Below the pieces are notes generated by a model, which was not told where the DNA came from, ran no database searches, and saw only the letters and a program-made list of their open reading frames with translations. This document shows positions 6,690-6,996 of a stretch of DNA of 6,996 bases, in pieces. Every line of letters begins with the position of its first letter. Within the stretch, counting starts at the first letter, position 1. Both the position numbers and the translations under genes were made by a program. The DNA comes from JAVBNU01 sp031551265 (GTDB lineage: Bacteria; Cyanobacteriota; Vampirovibrionia; Gastranaerophilales; Gastranaerophilaceae), in the NCBI GenBank assembly GCA_031551265.1, contig JAVBNU010000070.1:1-6996 (forward strand), in the 5' to 3' direction.

Positions 6690-6773
6690 GACTAATTCCC
6701 TCATGCTCTTCCCTTCATGCATTAGTCAATATCGAGTGTATGCCTTATCAAACTAATTCGATGACAGAATTAG
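6690..6773. repeat. Four short segments with alternative pairings
   Basis: The segments are D, GACTAATTC (6690-6698); C, ATTAGTC (6721-6727); B, ACTAATTC (6752-6759); and A, GAATTAG (6767-6773). D pairs with C over 7 bp and B with A over 7 bp, or else C pairs with B (6 bp) and D with A (7 bp). The two arrangements exclude each other, as in attenuators and riboswitch expression platforms. The stems are A-T rich and would be weak alone. Confidence 0.4.
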
Positions 6774-6908
6774 CTAACCTATACAGGCATGACAAAAACT
6801 TATATCGTGAATAAGCGGAGTACCATGTGATGATATGCCACTTACTTCCGTATCAAGAGTCCTCCAATGTTCAATGTCGTGGCATGACGCAAAGTGTTGC
6901 ACTTCCAT
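6774..6908 (-). CDS. Possible 44-residue small protein with a CxxC motif (speculative)
   Basis: ATG at 6908-6906 opens 44 codons ending in TAG (6776-6774). The product begins MEVQHFASCHD, contains six His, and ends 'SFCHACIG' with a CxxC. A GGTGGA ribosome-like site (6920-6915) lies 6 nt before the ATG, and TACAAT (6934-6929) could be its -10. An ORF this short is expected by chance, and its interior carries an inverted repeat, so the same DNA may instead encode a structured RNA. No family is recognised. Confidence 0.2.
   Translation of the reverse strand: MEVQHFASCHDIEHWRTLDTEVSGISSHGTPLIHDISFCHACIG
6835..6885. repeat. 7-bp inverted repeat with a 37-bp interior
   Basis: ATGCCAC (6835-6841) and GTGGCAT (6879-6885) are exact reverse complements. 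The right arm lies inside the second copy of the 8-mer GGCATGAC. The loop is long, so pairing would depend on further inner structure. Confidence 0.35.
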
Positions 6909-6928
6909 TTAGAATCCACCCGCGTGTA

Positions 6929-6956
6929 ATTGTAACAATATGTAACGAAAAAACAA
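6929..6956 (-). promoter_or_regulatory. Possible leftward promoter overlapping an 11-bp palindrome
   Basis: On the minus strand TTGTTT (6956-6951, only 3 of 6) lies 16 bp before TACAAT (6934-6929, 5 of 6). The -10 sits inside the palindrome ATTGT-A-ACAAT (6929-6939), which contains TTGTAACA, the same 8-mer as both arms of the 4035-4064 repeat. This fits a minor transcript running left towards the bidirectional terminator. The -35 is poor. Confidence 0.25.
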
Positions 6957-6996
6957 AACTATAGCAATTTTATATATTATTTATACTTTATATATA

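Larger units (their letters stand above)
6676..6996. other. 321-bp stretch with no confident gene
   Basis: This stretch follows the terminator and reaches the right edge. Positions 6676-6925 are clearly less AT-rich than the other intergenic DNA, while 6940-6996 is extremely AT-rich and promoter-like. It contains the pairing segments at 6690-6773, the inverted repeat at 6835-6885, a repeated GGCATGAC (6786-6793 and 6881-6888), and a possible minus-strand mini-gene. I looked for tRNA, tmRNA, SRP RNA and RNase P signatures on both strands and found none. Confidence 0.6.

Noticed and set aside
6740..6900. Possible tRNA, because of TTCGA-like and GTTCAA-like words
   Set aside because: No acceptor stem, anticodon arm or correct T-arm spacing could be assembled on either strand.

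Overview
The window is AT-rich, tightly packed bacterial DNA. My best guess is an uncultured gut-type Gastranaerophilales (Melainabacteria / Vampirovibrionia, non-photosynthetic relatives of cyanobacteria). I base this on the low GC, the large orphan protein with an early 'IAFKG' motif of a kind I recall from that group, the LCP protein, and a very large Cys-rich secreted protein. This placement is inference; no rRNA or other phylogenetic marker is present.

Layout. Positions 1-3941 hold three genes on the minus strand, in transcription order: a 774-residue unknown protein with several hydrophobic segments (3941-1617), an LCP (LytR-CpsA-Psr) family membrane protein (1515-205), and the first 60 codons of hisG, ATP phosphoribosyltransferase (180 to beyond the left edge). 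LCP and hisG are 24 bp apart and probably cotranscribed. A 101-bp gap with a weak hairpin separates the 774-residue gene from LCP.

Positions 3942-4266 form a 325-bp divergent control region. It carries a perfect 10-bp inverted repeat, several ATTTGTAA-type boxes, a good sigma70-type promoter facing right with a 16-bp palindrome inside its spacer, and a tentative promoter facing left. Rightward, 4267-6624 encodes a 785-residue exported protein with about 137 cysteines (my hand count, about 17%). It is built of roughly 14 degenerate modules that alternate CC pairs with CxCC clusters. It ends at a strong intrinsic terminator (6645-6675).

Positions 6676-6996 carry no long gene. The stretch holds four short segments that can pair in mutually exclusive ways, a second widely spaced inverted repeat, and a possible 44-codon minus-strand ORF whose transcript could run into the same terminator from the other side. 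This is either a small convergent gene, a structured RNA or an untranslated region.

Together the region links cell-envelope functions (LCP glycopolymer transfer, a disulfide-rich exported protein, a probable membrane-associated orphan) with one housekeeping biosynthetic gene. No mobile element, CRISPR array, tRNA or rRNA was recognised.
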